Both the position numbers and the translations under genes were made by a program. 45,901 nt of DNA, from assembly GCF_014349155.1 (NCBI RefSeq), contig NZ_JACSIT010000029.1, forward strand, positions 1 to 45,901, in the 5' to 3' direction. The notes under the pieces were generated by a model. The model was not told the origin of the DNA. It worked only from the letters and a program-made list of their open reading frames with translations, and did not search any database. This document shows, piece by piece, positions 13,223-22,148 of the stretch. This DNA comes from Neolewinella lacunae (lineage in GTDB: Bacteria > Bacteroidota > Bacteroidia > Chitinophagales > Saprospiraceae). Every line of letters begins with the position of its first letter. Within the stretch, counting starts at the first letter, position 1.

Positions 13223-16051
13223 ATGTTTCGATGGTTGCCCTGCGTTTTACTCCTTGGTGGATTTACGGGCGGGTTGTTTGCGCAGCCCTGTCCGTCCGTT
13301 GCGGAGACGCTGAGTGCCCTGTACGCGCGCCCGCAGGCGGTGGAGGACATCGTCGCCGAGGTGCGCGCCCGCTGCCCGGCCCACCTGGATAGCCTCTCGG
13401 TGGTCTTTCACGGCCGCAGTGTCTACGCTTACGGTAGCGAGGGATCTTACGCTGGTGCCATTGATTTTGCCCTGCGTGCCCTGGAGGTGCAAAGGGAGTT
13501 GTACGCCCAGGCCCCGGCCATTCCCCTGGGCAAGACCCTGGCCAACCTCGGCCTTTTTTACCGCAACCAGGGGCAGCTCCGCACGGCCGAACCCTACTTG
13601 CTGGAGGCGGAGCAAGTGTTCCGCCAACTGGATGCCTACCAGCGGCTACACAACAACCGCGAGCAACTCGTCTATCTATGGCAGGCCAACGGCGACTTCG
13701 GTCGGGCCGAGGAACTGCTGGAAAGTATGCTGACCGAAGCCCGCGCCCAGCACAACGCCCTGGGGGAAGCGGAAGTCTTACGCCTGCTCGGGGTCCAACA
13801 CATCGAAACGGGATCCTACCCGGCGGCCCTCGCTCCGCTGGAGGCCTCGGTGGCCGCGTTTGAGGCGCAGGGACAGGCCTACTGGGCACTGACGGCCACC
13901 ATGGAGTTGGGGCGCGCTCACTTCTACCTGGGGCACCACACCGAGGCCCGCACCCTTACGCTGAAGGCCCTGCGGGGAATGGCGGGTGAGGGCCAGGCCT
14001 ACAACCAGATTGTTCAGCAAAACCTCCTGGGCCTCAATGCCCTGCGCGCCGGGGACGCTGCCGAGGCCAACGACTGGCTGGCCAAAGCCCTGTCACTGGC
14101 CGAGGGCAGCAACGACCCCCGGCTCCTGGCCCTGACGACCGATAATCTGGCGGAACTGGCGCGGAGCCAGGGAAACCATGCGGCGGCGGCCAACTTGAGC
14201 CAACGGGCGATTGCCCACCTGGTCCCGGGCTGGACCTACAGTGAAGAAACGCCTTTGCCTACGGAGGCGCAACTGGCCCTGAGCGTGTACCCCGCCGACG
14301 TCTTCAAGTACCTGGCCAACCTGGCGCAGTCGCTGGAAGCCGCTGGCCAGGTCACCGCCACCCGCGAAGCCCTGGCGGCGGCGGATGCCCTGGCCGACCT
14401 GCTGCGGGCCAACTACGGCGCGGCGGTCAGCAAACTCTTCTGGCGGCGCGAAGCCCTGCCGGTGTACGACCGCGCCATCCGCCTGAGTGCCTTGGCGGGC
14501 GACCGGGAAAACAGCTTCTACTACCTGGAAAAGAGCCGGGCCATCCTTTTGCTCGAAGCCCTGTTGCGGGAGCGGGCCGGGGCCAGCCTGCCGCCGGCGC
14601 TGGCCGATAGCCTGGTGCTTTCCGAAAAGCGTTTGCTGGCCGGGCAACGTCGCCTGTTGGAAGAGGAACTGGCCAACCGGCCAGCTGTGGAAGATTCCGT
14701 CCTCCTGCTGCGTGACGGGCTGGAAGAGTTGCGCAAGTCGGTCGCGGAGCGCCATCCCCAGGTGCGGGAGCTGGTGGCCCGTCCGCCCGTCGTTGATCTG
14801 GCCGCAGCGCGGAGCCGACTAGGAGAAGCGGGCTGGGATTACCAGTTGACTTACTTTTTGGGCGGGGATACGGCGCGGGTCTTCCGGCTTTCGGCGGAGG
14901 GCGCGGCATTGATTTCCCTGGGCCCGACGGCGGAGATCGAGTTGGCCGTGCGGGCGGTGCTGGCTTACTTTACGGCTCCCGAAAAAATCGACCAGGACCC
15001 TGCGGGCTACCTGCTGGCCAGTTCCCATGCCTACGCGCTGCTGCTGGCTCCGTTGGAATTGCCGGCGGGTGCGGGGGTGCTGATTTTGCCCGACGGCATT
15101 TTGGCGTCCCTGCCCTTCGTGGCGCTGGTGGAGGGGGAGGCTGGAGCGGACCTTGCGTCGGCCGCTTACGTCCTGCGCCGGCACCGGATCGGCTACGCCC
15201 AATCGGCAACGGTGTTGGACCACCAGTCTCGTCCAACGGACCTTGCACCTGCGACCGCGCCCCAAAAAAAATGGGCATTGGCCTTTGCGCCTTTTGCTCC
15301 GGCGGACCCTGCGGGGGGCGCTCCTGTGCTCCCGTTCAGTGCCCAGGAAACGGCGGCGGTGGCGCAGTGGTACCCTACGGAAACCCGCCTTGGTTTGGCT
15401 GCCGACCGCGATTTTCTGCTGGCCGCGCTGGCGGAATATCCTTTGCTGCACCTGTCCACCCACGCTTATTCGGTGGAGGAGGGGGGGCTGCCGCCGCGCA
15501 TCCTCACGGCGAGCGGGGCGCTGTATCCGGCCGATATTTACGCGCTTCGGCTGCGCGCCGAACTCATCATGCTGAGCGCCTGCGAGAGCAACATCGGGCC
15601 GCTGGCCGAAGGCGAGGGGATGCTGGGCCTGGGGCGGGCGTTTACTGCGGCGGGTGCGCGGGGCGTGGTGGCCAGCCTGTGGGCGCTCAACGACCGGACG
15701 ACCGCCGAAATTGTGGGCAGTTTTTACAGCCACCTGGCGGCAGGGGAGCGCAAGCCGACAGCCCTCCACCGGGCGCAGCTGGATTACCTGGAGCGCGACG
15801 ATGTGCCGGGCTATCTGAAGTCGCCGTATTATTGGGCCGGCCTAACCTACTACGGCAATGCCGATCCGCTTCCGGCTCCGGCGGGCTGGTCAAACTGGTT
15901 CTGGCTCGGCGGGGTGTTGGTACTGCTGGGGCTGAGTTGGTGGCTGGCCTGGCTGCGATTACGGGCGCGGTCGCAGGTGCTCCCCCCCGACCCCCCGAAG
16001 GGGGGAGTCAGGACAAGGAGCAGAGTCCCCAAAGAGGGAGATCAAGGGTAG
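13223..16051 (+). CDS. TPR-CHAT caspase-like protease, exported and membrane-anchored
   Basis: 942 residues: signal peptide (MFRWLPCVLLLGGFTGGLFA), TPR repeats about 60-370 (for example GLFYRNQGQLRTAEPYLLEA), a helical linker, and a CHAT domain about 600-880. The catalytic pair is His747 (HLSTHA) and Cys787 (LSACESN), followed by the family signature GEGMLGLGRAFTAAGARGVV and SLWALNDRTTAEI. A membrane helix lies at about 893-911 (LGGVLVLLGLSWWLAWL). CHAT proteases of this family cleave protein partners chosen by their TPRs. Topology puts the protease outside the cytoplasm. Two copies of a dispersed DNA repeat fall within the frame: one encodes about residues 674-681, the other makes up the whole tail after residue 914. 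The tail is therefore likely repeat-derived. Confidence 0.9.
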   Translation: MFRWLPCVLLLGGFTGGLFAQPCPSVAETLSALYARPQAVEDIVAEVRARCPAHLDSLSVVFHGRSVYAYGSEGSYAGAIDFALRALEVQRELYAQAPAIPLGKTLANLGLFYRNQGQLRTAEPYLLEAEQVFRQLDAYQRLHNNREQLVYLWQANGDFGRAEELLESMLTEARAQHNALGEAEVLRLLGVQHIETGSYPAALAPLEASVAAFEAQGQAYWALTATMELGRAHFYLGHHTEARTLTLKALRGMAGEGQAYNQIVQQNLLGLNALRAGDAAEANDWLAKALSLAEGSNDPRLLALTTDNLAELARSQGNHAAAANLSQRAIAHLVPGWTYSEETPLPTEAQLALSVYPADVFKYLANLAQSLEAAGQVTATREALAAADALADLLRANYGAAVSKLFWRREALPVYDRAIRLSALAGDRENSFYYLEKSRAILLLEALLRERAGASLPPALADSLVLSEKRLLAGQRRLLEEELANRPAVEDSVLLLRDGLEELRKSVAERHPQVRELVARPPVVDLAAARSRLGEAGWDYQLTYFLGGDTARVFRLSAEGAALISLGPTAEIELAVRAVLAYFTAPEKIDQDPAGYLLASSHAYALLLAPLELPAGAGVLILPDGILASLPFVALVEGEAGADLASAAYVLRRHRIGYAQSATVLDHQSRPTDLAPATAPQKKWALAFAPFAPADPAGGAPVLPFSAQETAAVAQWYPTETRLGLAADRDFLLAALAEYPLLHLSTHAYSVEEGGLPPRILTASGALYPADIYALRLRAELIMLSACESNIGPLAEGEGMLGLGRAFTAAGARGVVASLWALNDRTTAEIVGSFYSHLAAGERKPTALHRAQLDYLERDDVPGYLKSPYYWAGLTYYGNADPLPAPAGWSNWFWLGGVLVLLGLSWWLAWLRLRARSQVLPPDPPKGGVRTRSRVPKEGDQG
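15243..15263 (+). repeat. Dispersed repeat, copy 4, inside the CHAT frame
   Basis: Identical over 21 bases to 179-199 and followed by eight A (15264-15271), as copy 2 is followed by seven. It is translated as part of LAPATAPQKKW between the front part of the CHAT domain and the catalytic block. Confidence 0.75.
15963..16009 (-). repeat. Dispersed repeat, copy 5 (inverted), with C/G hairpin
   Basis: The 18-mer occurs inverted at 15963-15980, followed by GACCCCCC-GAA-GGGGGGAGTC, a strong hairpin (15989-16009). It encodes the Pro/Gly/Arg-rich C-terminal tail of the CHAT protein. Confidence 0.75.
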
Positions 16052-16083
16052 GGGAGGAGCTTGAGCGTCTTCATTAAGCGTGA

Positions 16084-16980
16084 GTGTTTACCCCAATAAA
16101 TCAAGCCGTTATTCGTCCGCTCCATCCTATTCTACAAATCAATCTGGCCATGGTGTTTGTCGGGACCAGCGGCGTCCTGGGCCGATACGTGCCCGTTGAG
16201 GCACCGGTAGCCATTTGGTGGCGGGCCTGCCTGGGGCTGGTCTTTTTGCTGGCCTTTTGCTGGTACAAGGGTTACGGTTTTGGCCTGCGTGACCGGCGAC
16301 AGCGTGCGGCGGTCTTGCTCTCCGGGGTGCTCATGGCGGTGCACTGGATCAGCTACTTCTACGCGCTAAAGCTGGGCGGGGTGGCCATCGGGATGCTGGC
16401 CATTTTTACCTACCCGGCGATGACGACTTTGCTGGAGCCTTTGTTGCTGAAGCGGCCTTTTCAGTTGCACCACTTGCTGTTGGCCGGGCTGGTCCTGGGC
16501 GGTATTTACCTGCTGGCTCCGGGCTTTGACCTGGCGAACCAGGCGACGTTGGGCCTGTTGTGCGGCCTGGGCTCGGCCCTGGTGTATTCCCTGCGCAATA
16601 TTGTGGTGAAGACCCAGATTGCGAGTATGCAGGGGTCGGTGCTGATGTGTTACCAGGCGGGACTGACGGTGGTGTTGGTGGCTCCGGTGTGGTACTTTTT
16701 CGAGGCGGTCCCTCCGGCGGAAGCCTGGCCCTATCTTTTGGGGCTGGGGCTCTTTACTACGGCAATTGGGCACACCCTGTTTTTGGCCTGTTTCCGCTTC
16801 TTTTCGGTGAGCACGACGAGTTTGCTGAGTTGCATCCAGCCGATTTACGGCATTTTGCTGGGGGTGGTGTTTTTCCGGGAGGTTCCTGGGTGGTCGGCGG
16901 TGCTGGGAGGCGCGTTGATCCTTTCGGCCGTGGCGGTAGAGGCGGTGATGGCGATGCGGGGGCGGGGGGTGGGGGCGTGA
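16084..16980 (+). CDS. EamA/DMT-family membrane transporter
   Basis: 298 residues from a GTG at 16084. About ten hydrophobic segments form two EamA halves. The first starts at NLAMVFVGTSGVLGRYVPVE and ends near YLLAPGFDL; the second runs from LGLLCGLGSALVYSLRNIVV to the C-terminus and contains CIQPIYGILLGVVFFREVPG, the typical EamA glycine-proline helix pair. Family members export metabolites or amino acids across the inner membrane; the substrate is not predictable here. A start at the ATG at 16150 (MVFVGTSG) would lose part of the first helix. It begins 32 nt after the CHAT gene and may be co-transcribed by proximity only. Confidence 0.88.
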   Translation: MFTPINQAVIRPLHPILQINLAMVFVGTSGVLGRYVPVEAPVAIWWRACLGLVFLLAFCWYKGYGFGLRDRRQRAAVLLSGVLMAVHWISYFYALKLGGVAIGMLAIFTYPAMTTLLEPLLLKRPFQLHHLLLAGLVLGGIYLLAPGFDLANQATLGLLCGLGSALVYSLRNIVVKTQIASMQGSVLMCYQAGLTVVLVAPVWYFFEAVPPAEAWPYLLGLGLFTTAIGHTLFLACFRFFSVSTTSLLSCIQPIYGILLGVVFFREVPGWSAVLGGALILSAVAVEAVMAMRGRGVGA

Positions 16981-18084
16981 AGTGAGCCGGTGGGGCTTCT
17001 TTCCTGGGGGGGCAGGGGGCAGGATGGGTGATGTTGGAGGGGAGGTTAAATGCGTACTTAGCCTTAAATTGATCGTTTATCCATTCCCTGGCCTGTTCAT
17101 CTACCTTGGCCTTGAGTCCGCTAGGGTGGGGGGGCTATGTTTGTTTTAGGTTTAAGAGATGAAAAATTGGTTTCCACTTATTGAGAGAACAGTTCGACTG
17201 GTTAAGGCTAGCGGGCCGCTTGCAGCAGGGGCGCACTGTGACTACAAAAGTTAATTTCAACATTTGGTGTTTTTAAGTATTTTCTGTGTTGTGTTCTAAT
17301 TGTTTATCGACCCTCCTGCTTTTGCTCAGCGCCTTACCAGGTAGTTGAAACAAGAGAAGGTTTTTTATTTTTCATGAGATTGTTACGGCAGGCATCGTTG
17401 CGATGACCTGCCTTTTTTGTGGCAGTGTAAAGCCTGAGGGGCTAGTGGGGCTATTAGGTGAGGCTTGTCCAATAGTCGGTTTGTACCGATATTAACCTAG
17501 TTCATTTCTGTTTTTAAACGTTTATCGGCACTTCAGTGAGTTTTGAATGTTGGCACAAGTACATTTGAGTACTGTGAACACGAAAAGTTATGCACCTCTA
17601 CCAATTCCAAACATTTACCAGTATCTGTAGATTTCTGGTGCTCCCTTAGAAAAGCCAGCTACGGCGATGGCAACAAGCTGGTGATCCTTACTTGGAGGCC
17701 TTTTTTACTAGATCTTGGATTTAGTTGGGCAAAATTGCAACCAAGTTTGAACCATCTAAGCCCTCTATTGTCTACGCAAGGTCATGAAATTTCACTGAAC
17801 TTTTGGCTGTAGTGCTGTAGCGGTCTTCTCTCGTTGTCTGGCTTTTTCCCTGGTTTGTCCACCTTTTCCGGTGACTGGTCAGGGTTTTTAAGCGAATGTC
17901 AAAAAGCTTTTCGCCACGCGAAAGAGCAAAGCGTCCATGCTTTGGTCAATGCTCCTGAGGAGAGGTTGCTTCTTTTGAACCAGCAATAGCTCGTGTTTGG
18001 CTTTGACAGTGGGCCTGTGGAAGCGCTTTGGTTTTTCGCTTTTTTCGGGCTAAGTCTTCGAGGATTTCAAATCATAACCGACCC
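16981..18084. other. 1.1-kb AT-richer spacer; no supported gene
   Basis: The only open frame of note (17543-17812, TTG start, 89 codons) has no family signature. The stretch contains a terminator hairpin at 17387-17418 and otherwise nothing I can name. Base composition is visibly more AT-rich than in the flanking genes. Confidence 0.5.
17387..17418 (+). terminator. Orphan intrinsic terminator
   Basis: GGCAGGCATCG (17387-17397), a TTG loop and CGATG-A-CCTGCC (17401-17412, one bulge), followed by six T. The nearest upstream plus-strand gene stops 400 nt earlier. Confidence 0.75.
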
Positions 18085-19710
18085 ATGAACAGCGCACTTA
18101 CTTGTTTTTGTTTTTTTCTGTTGCTGGGCATTTGCTCTGGGCAGGGATGGAATCCAGATTCTTTGTTTTCCGTTTTCAGTAACCCGCAGCTGCCCGCTAC
18201 GGAGCGGATCGGGGCCTTGGTTACTTATGGTGAGAGCAGTTTCGCGCGGGAAAACCCTGAAACTGTGCTGCTTTCCTTGTCCCAGGTAGAGAGACTCGTT
18301 GAAGACCAAGCGTCGGACAAGGAAAAGCGTCTAACCAGTTACTACAAGGGGGTCTCGCTGTACCGGACGACACGCTATGTGGAAAGCCTGGGCGTGTTAG
18401 GAAAGGTGTTGGAGGAAGCCAAGGCGGCTAGAGATACCGCATTAATCATTAAGTCGCTGAGCTATTCCGGAAACAGCCATTTGACGATGAGCAATTTCTC
18501 TACCGCCCTGGACGTGTATACTGAAGGCTTACTATTGGCCGAAGCTCGGGGTGAGCAGCGGTATATTGAAGTTTTTCGATCAGCCATCGGGCTGGTTTAT
18601 CTGGCCCAAAAGGAGTTCGGGAAAGCACGGGAGTACATGCTTGCTGCCCTCAATTATAGCCGGACAAAAGGGGATACTGCTAATTGGATTAGGGGCTTGA
18701 CCAACGTTGGCATCAGTTATTTTGACGAAGGGAACTTTGCCAAAGCGACGGAGCAACACTTACAAGCCTACGATTTGGCGAAAGCCCACCATTTCAATAA
18801 AAACCTGGGGACAATCCTCTTTAATCTTGCGGATGCTTACCTTCATCTGGGGGAAAATGCCAAAGCCAAATCCTTTCTCTGGGAGGGGATGGCTGTTGCC
18901 GAGGAAAAGCAAGATTATTTTGCGCTGGCCGGGGGGACGGTCTTGCTCGCCAACTTATACCGCCAGGTGAATCTGGATTCTGCCGCCTATTACGCAGAAC
19001 GGTCCTTAGCGTTGGCTCGTCAAATAGGCGATAAAACAGTGCTGGAAGATGCGCTTCAGATCAGTTTTCTTCTACACGAAGACAGTAAAGACTATCAAAC
19101 AGCATTAGAGTACCATAAGGAGTGGAGCCAAACCAGGGACAGTATTTACAGCGAAGATAACCAAAAGGCTTTGTTTGAAAACGAAGCAAAATACGCCTAC
19201 GAAAAACAAAAGTTAATAGATGAGATGGCTTTTGAGGAGACCTTGCTGCAGCAACGTTTAAAGGCCAGAACGGTTGGTTTCAGCCTACTTGCGGTAGCCG
19301 TACTGTTGGTCATCCTCTTTTTGGCGATCCTCGACCGTCGCAAAGTCATAAGTGCGCAGGAGAAAATGGCCCTACAGCATGAGTTAGCGTTGACAAAGGA
19401 GCGGGTGGCGGCTCAGTCGGTTTCGGTTGAAGGGGTACGGAAAGAGTTGGAACTGGACAAAGCAGCGCTGGACGCTTACCTGGGTAAACCGCTGGGTGAA
19501 TCTTCCTGGAACATCCTCTGTGCCATCTTCGAGAACCCTGCAATGAGCAATCGGGAGATCGCCGATAAAGTTTTCCTCAGTCTCGAGGGGGTGAGCTCTT
19601 CTCTCCGCCGGATGTACCAGGCCTTTGAAGTGAGTTCGGACAGCAGCCAGAACCTCAAAGTGGCCCTCCTTACCAAAGTCGTGAAGATTTCCTTGGAGAA
19701 ATACCCCTGA
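18085..19710 (+). CDS. TPR-transmembrane-HTH regulator, paralogue 1
   Basis: 541 residues from the ATG at 18085, chosen because the N-terminus MNSALTCFCFFLLLGICSGQ matches the paralogue at 20140; the frame is open 19 codons further to a TTG. Layout: signal peptide, about seven TPR-like helical pairs (40-370), membrane helix about 396-417 (SLLAVAVLLVILFLAIL), a short coiled coil, and a LuxR-like helix-turn-helix domain at about 473-535 (SNREIADKVFLSLEGVSSSL). This is the one-piece membrane regulator type common in Bacteroidota: periplasmic TPR sensor, cytoplasmic DNA-binding end. Target genes are unknown; the paralogue, a LytTR gene and the giant surface genes lie just downstream. Confidence 0.88.
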   Translation: MNSALTCFCFFLLLGICSGQGWNPDSLFSVFSNPQLPATERIGALVTYGESSFARENPETVLLSLSQVERLVEDQASDKEKRLTSYYKGVSLYRTTRYVESLGVLGKVLEEAKAARDTALIIKSLSYSGNSHLTMSNFSTALDVYTEGLLLAEARGEQRYIEVFRSAIGLVYLAQKEFGKAREYMLAALNYSRTKGDTANWIRGLTNVGISYFDEGNFAKATEQHLQAYDLAKAHHFNKNLGTILFNLADAYLHLGENAKAKSFLWEGMAVAEEKQDYFALAGGTVLLANLYRQVNLDSAAYYAERSLALARQIGDKTVLEDALQISFLLHEDSKDYQTALEYHKEWSQTRDSIYSEDNQKALFENEAKYAYEKQKLIDEMAFEETLLQQRLKARTVGFSLLAVAVLLVILFLAILDRRKVISAQEKMALQHELALTKERVAAQSVSVEGVRKELELDKAALDAYLGKPLGESSWNILCAIFENPAMSNREIADKVFLSLEGVSSSLRRMYQAFEVSSDSSQNLKVALLTKVVKISLEKYP

Positions 19711-20139
19711 CGAGCAGATAGCGAACTGTTAAATAGTGATCATACGCCGTAATCTAAAGGTCGACTGTAGACTAAAACAGGGGAAATTAAAGTCCGTCTT
19801 TACGGCACTAGAGGTATGTCATGTTGCATATTTTGCCAAAAAAACGAACTAAAATTTTGTGCCAGCACTGTTGTTTACACCTTCCAATGCTGATTTGCCT
19901 TGCAGGTTTTTCCTCTATTGTCTAATTTGGTCGGCAAAGAGTGGCAGCACCAACGCTGGGGGACTGGTTCCCTCAGCAACAAAGACCAGGCAATCCTTCC
20001 TTCTGCAGGAACCCAGATTGCTGGTCGTTTCGATTGAACAACAGCAGGCTCCTCCCCTGGGCTATTTACTGAGAAAAGGGACCAGGCCACCTCGTTTTTG
20101 TGTAATTCCATTCGGCAGAACTTAAAACCATAAACGAAC
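19711..20139. other. 429-bp spacer between the paralogous regulators
   Basis: No supported gene. Open frames on both strands lack any family signature. The end (AAACCATAAACGAAC before the ATG at 20140) resembles AAATCATAACCGACCC before the ATG at 18085, consistent with duplication including the start region. Confidence 0.5.
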
Positions 20140-21759
20140 ATGAGTAGGGCTTTTACGTTTTTTTGTTTTTTTTTGCTCCTGGGTATTTGTTTTGGTCAAG
20201 GCACCAAACCGGATTCATTGCTCTCCGTATTTGTTAACGGACAGCTGCCCGCCACTGAGCGGATTCAGGCTTTGATTGCTTACGGCGAAAGCAGTTACGC
20301 CCGGGAGCATCCAGACAGTATCCTGCATTACTATGCCCGGGCAGAGGATTTGATAGCGGCCGAAGGCACTGAGGCGGAAAAGCGCCAGATCAACTACTTC
20401 AAGGGTGTTGCGCTTTACCGCACGGCGCGTTACGTTGAAAGTTTAGGCGTTTTCAAATGGGTGCTGGAAGCGACCAAGGCGGCAGGTGATACGGTGCAAT
20501 ACATAAAATCGCTGAGTTATACGGCGAACTGCCACTTGACCTTAAGTAACTTTTCCATTGCTCTGGAGTTTTACACTGAAGGTTTACTGCAGGCTGAAGC
20601 CCTGGGGGACAAGCGATTCATCGAATCTTTTCGATCCAGCATCGGGTTGGTTTATCTGGCCCAAGAGGAGTTCGAGAAAGCGCGGGAGTACATGATTGCA
20701 GCGCTTGAGTACGGACGTGCAAGTGCTGATACTGCCAATTGGATCAGGGGGCTGACGAACATGGGGGTCAGTTACGGCGACGAAGGAAAATTTGCCAAGG
20801 CGGTGGAGTACCATCTAGAGGCCTACGCGTTAGCAAAAGCAACCGGCTTTAATAGAAATGCGGGCACGATCCTCTTTAACATCGGGGATTCTTACCTTAA
20901 TCTGGGCGATACCGCCCAGGCCAAAGGGTATTTCATGGAGGGGTTGGCCGTTGCCGAGACGCACCAGGATCGTTTAACCCTGGCCAGGGGAACGGTCATG
21001 CTCGCTCACTTATACCGCCACGTAAATGCTGATTCTGCAGACCATTACGCTACCCAGTCATTAGTCTTGGCCCGCCGGGTAGGTGATCAAACGATCTTAG
21101 AAGATGCCCTTCGAATCAGTTATTTTCTCAGCGAAGATCAGCGGGATTACAAAACAGCGCTGGAATTTCATAAAGAATGGCAGCAAACCAAGGATAGCAT
21201 CTACAGCGAACAGAACAGAAAATCTTTGTTTGAAAATGAAGCAAAGTACGCGTACGAAAAACAAAAATTGTTGCATCAACTTGCTTTTGAGGACCAGTTG
21301 GCCCAACAACGCTTGAAAGCCAGAACCGCTAGTTTTACGCTTCTTGCGGTGGCGGTGCTGTTGGTCATCTTATTTGTAACCATCCTCAACCACCGGCAAG
21401 TCCGAAGTGCCAGGGAGAAGGTGAAGCTGCAACACGAGTTGGAGTTGGTCAAGGAGCGGGTTGCTGCCCAGTCGGTGTCGGTAGCCGGTGTCCGTAAGGA
21501 ACTGGAACTGGACAGGGAAGCACTTGAAAGCTTCTTGGGGAAACCCCTCGGAGAAAGCTCTTGGAACATCCTCTGCGCCATTTTTGAAAACCCATCCATC
21601 AGCAACCGGGAGATCGCCGATAAGGTCTTCCTGAGCCTCGAAGGGGTGAGTTCTTCGCTACGCCGGATGTACCAGTCTTTCGAGGTGACCTCCGACAGTA
21701 GCCAGAACCTTAAAGTGGCCCTGCTCACCAAAATTGTCAAGGTTTCTCTTGGTGAATAG
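20140..21759 (+). CDS. TPR-transmembrane-HTH regulator, paralogue 2
   Basis: 539 residues, alignable with the preceding gene over the whole length without large gaps and clearly a tandem duplicate. Signal peptide MSRAFTFFCFFLLLGICFGQ, TPR region about 40-370, membrane helix about 396-418 (SFTLLAVAVLLVILFVTIL), LuxR-like HTH about 473-536 (SNREIADKVFLSLEGVSSSL, identical to paralogue 1). The DNA-binding helices are almost unchanged while the TPR sensor part has diverged. The two probably read different signals but act on the same or similar promoters. Confidence 0.88.
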   Translation: MSRAFTFFCFFLLLGICFGQGTKPDSLLSVFVNGQLPATERIQALIAYGESSYAREHPDSILHYYARAEDLIAAEGTEAEKRQINYFKGVALYRTARYVESLGVFKWVLEATKAAGDTVQYIKSLSYTANCHLTLSNFSIALEFYTEGLLQAEALGDKRFIESFRSSIGLVYLAQEEFEKAREYMIAALEYGRASADTANWIRGLTNMGVSYGDEGKFAKAVEYHLEAYALAKATGFNRNAGTILFNIGDSYLNLGDTAQAKGYFMEGLAVAETHQDRLTLARGTVMLAHLYRHVNADSADHYATQSLVLARRVGDQTILEDALRISYFLSEDQRDYKTALEFHKEWQQTKDSIYSEQNRKSLFENEAKYAYEKQKLLHQLAFEDQLAQQRLKARTASFTLLAVAVLLVILFVTILNHRQVRSAREKVKLQHELELVKERVAAQSVSVAGVRKELELDREALESFLGKPLGESSWNILCAIFENPSISNREIADKVFLSLEGVSSSLRRMYQSFEVTSDSSQNLKVALLTKIVKVSLGE

Positions 21760-22148
21760 GAGGATTTGGGAGGTATACCCAGGTTAAACGGGGTTGAACG
21801 GGTATCCGTGCATCTGCCTGAAAACCCAATTGAACGGACTTTATGTGTCGCTGCCTACTTTACTTTGTTCTATGCATCGTAGGTGTTATAAAGCTGAAAA
21901 AAAGAACCGTGCTTTAACCGACGACTGCATCGCCACTGGCGTTCTCTCGCTTTTCACAATTCTTTTCACCTCCCGGAAGACGCCCGCTTTGATGTCTGGG
22001 CTTTCGACCACTTAACTACCCGCTTTGCGCCAAGTTGCTTTGGGCTGTTACCCTCCAACTCTTTGGAGTCACCCATGAGTACTGGGCATCTAAAACGCCT
22101 GACATCAAATCAGAACACAATCTTCTCGTGAAAACAAAATGTTGAAAA
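21760..22148. other. 389-bp spacer; no supported gene
   Basis: A 73-codon frame (21794-22015) has no recognisable content. I see no clear promoter or terminator here. Confidence 0.45.

Noticed and set aside
15264..15271. A8 run in the CHAT gene as a programmed frameshift site
   Set aside because: The A-run comes with the dispersed repeat. A -1 shift does not reach a prompt stop but runs on for about 270 codons of Gly/Arg-rich sequence, so no useful short product is predicted.
17543..17812. 89-codon frame in the gene-poor spacer
   Set aside because: TTG start, no promoter, no signature and a composition like the surrounding non-coding DNA.
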